A stretch of DNA of 18,475 bases. It comes from Bacteroidota bacterium (lineage in GTDB: Bacteria > Bacteroidota > Kryptoniia > Kryptoniales > JAKASW01). The stretch is taken from positions 1 through 18,475 of the forward strand of contig JAJYOS010000017.1 of NCBI GenBank assembly GCA_021796055.1. The letters are read 5' to 3'. The position numbers and the translations under genes are program-made. Below the pieces are notes generated by a model that was not told where the DNA came from, did not search any database, and saw only the letters and a list, made by a program, of their open reading frames with translations. This document shows positions 16,024 through 18,475 of the stretch, piece by piece (positions within the stretch are counted from its first letter, which is position 1; each line of letters begins with the position of its first letter).

Positions 16024-17148
16024 CTAACCTTCAAATTCCTTACGCAGAATCTGAAAGCCGCGCTGTTCCAAAAGCTCCGACGCGCGATCCTGAATATCCT
16101 GTGTATCAAAGGATAGTCTAAACATTCCACCGCTCCCTTCCCTTACCTTCAAGAGCTCGATATCTTTGATGTTGACACCCACATCGGCGAGCGAGGAAGT
16201 TATCTCTTTAAGGACTCCCACCTTATCCTCGACCACGACGTACAAATCGTACAAAGGGTGGAGAAATCCCTTGCCCCCCTTCCTGATGCCTGCTCGAGCT
16301 AGCCTCGCGTGTTCAAATTCAGCCGCGATACCCCTGTCGTTCCCACTTATGACATCGGCGTCCAAAGTCAAAAGCCTTTCTATAAACGCCGACAGCATCG
16401 CGTCAATGTTCGCGCTGTTGGCACGTATAACATCATCCCAGACCGTGTACTCGCTTGAAGCGATCCTCGTCATGTCTCGAAATCCCCCGGCAGCAAGCGT
16501 ATTGAAGTGTTCATCCTCGCTGGAAAAATCTTTCAGGAGGTTAACCAGTTCGACGGCAATCAGCTGCGGAAGATGGCTTGTCGCAGCCGCTATCCTATCG
16601 TGTTGGGCCGCGTCCATCATCAATATCCTGGCTCCCAACTGTTCTATTGCCGAAAGGAGAGCGGCTATCGCTTCTGCTCTGTAGTTTTTGAGGGGGCTTA
16701 GAACGTAGACGGCATTCTGAAAGAGAAATGGTTGCGCGGCCTCTACTCCAGATTTTTCTGAACCCGCCATCGGGTGGCCACCTACGAAAAGAACATCTTC
16801 CGGTATGAGCCCGCGAGCGGCATCCAGTATCGGTTGTTTGATGCCCGCTACGTCGGTTATTATAGTCCCGCCGTCGACAAGTTCGGCGACTTCACGCATG
16901 ACATCGACGACAAACGCGGAAGGGACGCAGATGAAGACCACTTCCGGCTTTTCAGAGCATAGCTCGCTCATGCTTTTGCGGAAAGCGGCCTTTGGTATCT
17001 GCTTCTTAATTTTTATTTCGTTCTCAGCCCTGTCGTTCACAAAGACCGCGTGTCCGCTGTTCGAGAGCGATAGAGCTATAGAACCGCCTATTAGGCCGCA
17101 CCCGACGACACCAACGCGCATGCTACGCACTGAATCGCGCTTAATCAA
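16024..17148 (-). CDS. tyrA: Prephenate dehydrogenase with ACT domain
   Basis: A 374-residue TyrA that oxidatively decarboxylates prephenate to 4-hydroxyphenylpyruvate for tyrosine synthesis. The NAD(P)-binding motif GCGLIGGS lies at about 16-23, with FVNDRAE at the end of the second strand. GGHPMAGSEKSG (about 123-134) and catalytic ATSHLPQ (His at about 192) are present. A C-terminal ACT domain (about 297-374, DLYVVVEDKVGVLKEITSSL) probably binds tyrosine for feedback control. The start taken is the TTG at 17148, which overlaps the DAHP synthase stop as TTGA. An ATG at 17121 would still leave the Rossmann fold whole, and neither has a clear ribosome binding site. It is the second gene of an aromatic amino acid operon, and its stop abuts the polB stop. 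Confidence 0.95.
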   Translation of the reverse strand: MIKRDSVRSMRVGVVGCGLIGGSIALSLSNSGHAVFVNDRAENEIKIKKQIPKAAFRKSMSELCSEKPEVVFICVPSAFVVDVMREVAELVDGGTIITDVAGIKQPILDAARGLIPEDVLFVGGHPMAGSEKSGVEAAQPFLFQNAVYVLSPLKNYRAEAIAALLSAIEQLGARILMMDAAQHDRIAAATSHLPQLIAVELVNLLKDFSSEDEHFNTLAAGGFRDMTRIASSEYTVWDDVIRANSANIDAMLSAFIERLLTLDADVISGNDRGIAAEFEHARLARAGIRKGGKGFLHPLYDLYVVVEDKVGVLKEITSSLADVGVNIKDIELLKVREGSGGMFRLSFDTQDIQDRASELLEQRGFQILRKEFEG

Positions 17149-18164
17149 GCGGGAATTTCTCTCCCGATTGCGTCGGCGATCAGCCTGATCTCTTTCATCA
17201 TCTGCGTGAATTGCTCAGGGAATAGAGACTGTGGCCCGTCAGAGAGCGCCTTGGCGGGGTCGTTATGCACTTCGACCATGATTCCATCCGCTCCAACGGC
17301 TACCGCCGCTCGCGCAACCGGGACCACCTTCTCGCGTATGCCAGTCGCGTGCGAAGGATCAACGATCACAGGAAGGTGGCTCTTCTTATGGACGACCGGG
17401 ATGGCATTGATGTCGAGAGTGTTCCGGGTGGAATTCTCGAATGTGCGTATTCCTCGTTCGCACAGCATGACTTCCCTGTTTCCGCCGGCGAGAATGTACT
17501 CCGCTGCCATCAGCCATTCTTCGACGGTGGCTGCCAGCCCGCGCTTCAGCATTATGGGTTTCTTTATTTTACCGAGGTCTTTAAGAAGCGTGAAGTTCTG
17601 CATGTTTCTCGCACCGACCTGAAGTATGTCAGCATATTGCGCAACGGCATCGATCTGGCTCCTGTCCATCACCTCTGTTACCACGACGAGGCCGAACGCG
17701 TCTCCTGCCTTCCGGAGGAGCTTGAGTCCTTCTTCCCCCATTCCCTGGAATGAGTATGGAGAAGTTCGTGGCTTGAACGCGCCGCCTCTAAGGATCTTAG
17801 CGCCGTTCTTCGCGACATGCTCGGCGACTGCCATTAACTGTTTCTCATTCTCCACTGCGCACGGACCAGCCATCACCACAACTTCTTGTCCTCCGATCTT
17901 CACGCCCTTTACGTCTATCACAGTTCCCTCGGGTTTGAACGACCTGTTGGCGAGCTTATACGGCTCAGTGATTCTATAAACTTCATCTACGCCAGGCAAC
18001 ACCTGAATTTGCCTGTGGTCAAAGTCCGGCTTCACGCCGATCGCGCCTAAAATAGTTCTTGAAACTCCAGTAGATCTATGGACATCGAAACCAAATTCGT
18101 TCATGACTTTAATCACGTTCTCGATCTCGGTCTCTGTCGCTTCTTCATCGAACACAACGACCAT
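17145..18164 (-). CDS. aroF: 3-deoxy-7-phosphoheptulonate synthase (DAHP synthase, type I-beta)
   Basis: A 339-residue DAHP synthase, the first enzyme of the shikimate pathway, joining phosphoenolpyruvate and erythrose 4-phosphate. Residues 1-70 form a ferredoxin-like regulatory domain (MVVVFDEEATETEIENVIKV), as in the Thermotoga-type enzyme, where tyrosine or phenylalanine inhibits. The barrel follows with VVMAGPCAVEN (metal-binding Cys at about 102), GGAFKPRTSPYSFQG (128-141), MLKRG, VDPSHATG (metal His) and MVEVHNDP (metal Glu). A strong GGAAGGAG ribosome binding site lies ten bases before the ATG at 18164. A hairpin directly abuts that site. It is the promoter-proximal gene of the operon with tyrA, overlapping it by four bases. 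Confidence 0.96.
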   Translation of the reverse strand: MVVVFDEEATETEIENVIKVMNEFGFDVHRSTGVSRTILGAIGVKPDFDHRQIQVLPGVDEVYRITEPYKLANRSFKPEGTVIDVKGVKIGGQEVVVMAGPCAVENEKQLMAVAEHVAKNGAKILRGGAFKPRTSPYSFQGMGEEGLKLLRKAGDAFGLVVVTEVMDRSQIDAVAQYADILQVGARNMQNFTLLKDLGKIKKPIMLKRGLAATVEEWLMAAEYILAGGNREVMLCERGIRTFENSTRNTLDINAIPVVHKKSHLPVIVDPSHATGIREKVVPVARAAVAVGADGIMVEVHNDPAKALSDGPQSLFPEQFTQMMKEIRLIADAIGREIPA

Positions 18165-18182
18165 TTGAAATTAACTCCTTCC

Positions 18183-18199
18183 CCGAAGCCAGGCTTCGG
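18183..18199 (-). promoter_or_regulatory. Hairpin abutting the DAHP synthase ribosome binding site
   Basis: CCGAAGCC and GGCTTCGG form a perfect 8-bp inverted repeat around one base. On the minus strand it ends exactly where GGAAGGAG begins. The CTTC of its right arm could instead pair with GAAG of the ribosome binding site, so two exclusive folds are possible, though the second is weak. There is no U tract, so it is not a terminator. Confidence 0.4.
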
Positions 18200-18202
18200 A
18201 TA

Positions 18203-18235
18203 TCAACACCTTTTTGTTTTTGGGAAACAGAACAT
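18203..18235 (-). CDS. Possible leader peptide upstream of DAHP synthase
   Basis: A ten-residue ORF (MFCFPKTKRC) with two Phe codons ends in TGA three bases before the hairpin at 18183-18199. Placement before the first gene of an aromatic amino acid operon suggests attenuation, but two Phe are few and there is no ribosome binding site. Confidence 0.18.
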   Translation of the reverse strand: MFCFPKTKRC

Positions 18236-18294
18236 TCTATTTGAATGCTTCTGGAAGTTCACGGGAAAATGCAGCTATGTACGGCTAGAGTAAG

Positions 18295-18323
18295 ATTATA
18301 TCCCCCGGTGGGGGAAATAGAAG
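18295..18323 (-). promoter_or_regulatory. Candidate promoter of the aromatic operon
   Basis: A perfect TATAAT is read on the minus strand at 18300-18295. The hexamer 17 bases upstream (CTTCTA) is a poor -35 box. The spacer contains the palindrome TCCCCC-GGT-GGGGGA (18301-18315), a possible operator. The leader to the ATG at 18164 would be about 120 bases. Confidence 0.33.
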
Positions 18324-18433
18324 TAGTAGTAGAATTCCGCGCGGGGCGAACCCCAGATGAGCGGATCCTTCTGAATCGACCGGGAGTCGGGAAGGAGTGG
18401 TTTCGCGACCCGTTGATTTGATGAAGCAACGGG
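18301..18433. repeat. Cluster of four hairpins
   Basis: TCCCCC/GGGGGA (18301-18315), GGGG/CCCC around CGAA (18343-18354), TCCTTC/GAAGGA with inner CGAC/GTCG (18366-18396), and CCCGTTG/CAACGGG around 11 bases (18409-18433) follow each other closely. This density is far above the rest of the window and could mark a structured RNA. Neither a tRNA cloverleaf nor RNase P, SRP or tmRNA hallmarks were found. Confidence 0.4.
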
Positions 18434-18475
18434 CCTGCGTATTTGTATAATTGTTTTCACTGGATAGAATATAAT

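Larger units (their letters stand above)
18165..18475. other. 311-bp region upstream of the aromatic operon, rich in inverted repeats
   Basis: No long gene is visible. From left to right it holds the DAHP synthase ribosome binding site and adjoining hairpin (18175-18199), an 11-codon minus-strand ORF, a TATAAT box on the minus strand, and four further hairpins between 18301 and 18433. The hairpins have either strand as possible template, and no tRNA-like T loop was found. Confidence 0.5.

Noticed and set aside
18330..18440. tRNA, SRP RNA or RNase P RNA in the hairpin cluster
   Set aside because: No seven-base T loop, acceptor stem, SRP GGAA domain or RNase P core sequence could be placed on either strand.

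Overview
The window is a gene-dense piece of bacterial chromosome with no tRNA, rRNA, transposase, integrase or CRISPR array that I could find. Gene content suggests a Bacteroidota/Chlorobiota-type (FCB) bacterium, possibly of the Ignavibacteria. The clues are the adjacent DUF4159 and DUF4175 proteins, a very short histone H1-like (Hc1) nucleoid protein, a bacterial deoxyhypusine-synthase-like enzyme, and an archaeal-sized family B DNA polymerase. Codon use looks even across the window and I see no sign of a recently acquired island. The taxonomic guess is inference, because no phylogenetic marker is present.

Left part (1-6500): the 5' end of a DedA-type membrane protein runs off the left edge on the minus strand. 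Divergent to it is a plus-strand cluster: a secreted DUF4159 protein, a 1131-residue membrane-anchored Gln-rich coiled-coil protein (DUF4175), a cytoplasmic PAS-histidine kinase, and a response regulator whose C-terminus is a histidine-kinase dimerisation/phosphoacceptor domain without an ATPase domain. The last two genes overlap by four bases. A perfect 14-bp hairpin (6466-6497) separates this cluster from a convergent operon.

Middle part (6500-12900): a minus-strand operon reads deoxyhypusine-synthase-like gene, argJ, Hc1 histone. Next to it is a minus-strand pair of cell-envelope genes: a lipoprotein with an AMIN-like C-terminus, then a small outer-membrane beta-barrel protein. A 645-bp non-coding stretch with RNA-like hairpins lies upstream of the lipoprotein. 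A small stand-alone carbohydrate-binding-like Ig-fold protein follows on the plus strand, then citrate synthase with a strong rho-independent terminator.

Right part (12900-18475): uridine kinase and a complete proofreading family B DNA polymerase lie on the plus strand. They converge, with zero intervening bases, on a minus-strand aromatic amino acid operon (type I-beta DAHP synthase followed by prephenate dehydrogenase with an ACT domain). The operon's upstream region is rich in inverted repeats and holds a possible leader peptide.

The best leads for something undescribed are the kinase/ATPase-less phosphoacceptor regulator pair, the DHS-like/argJ/histone operon, the structured leader upstream of the lipoprotein, and the hairpin cluster at the right edge. 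I do not see a defence system or other clearly new multi-gene machine.
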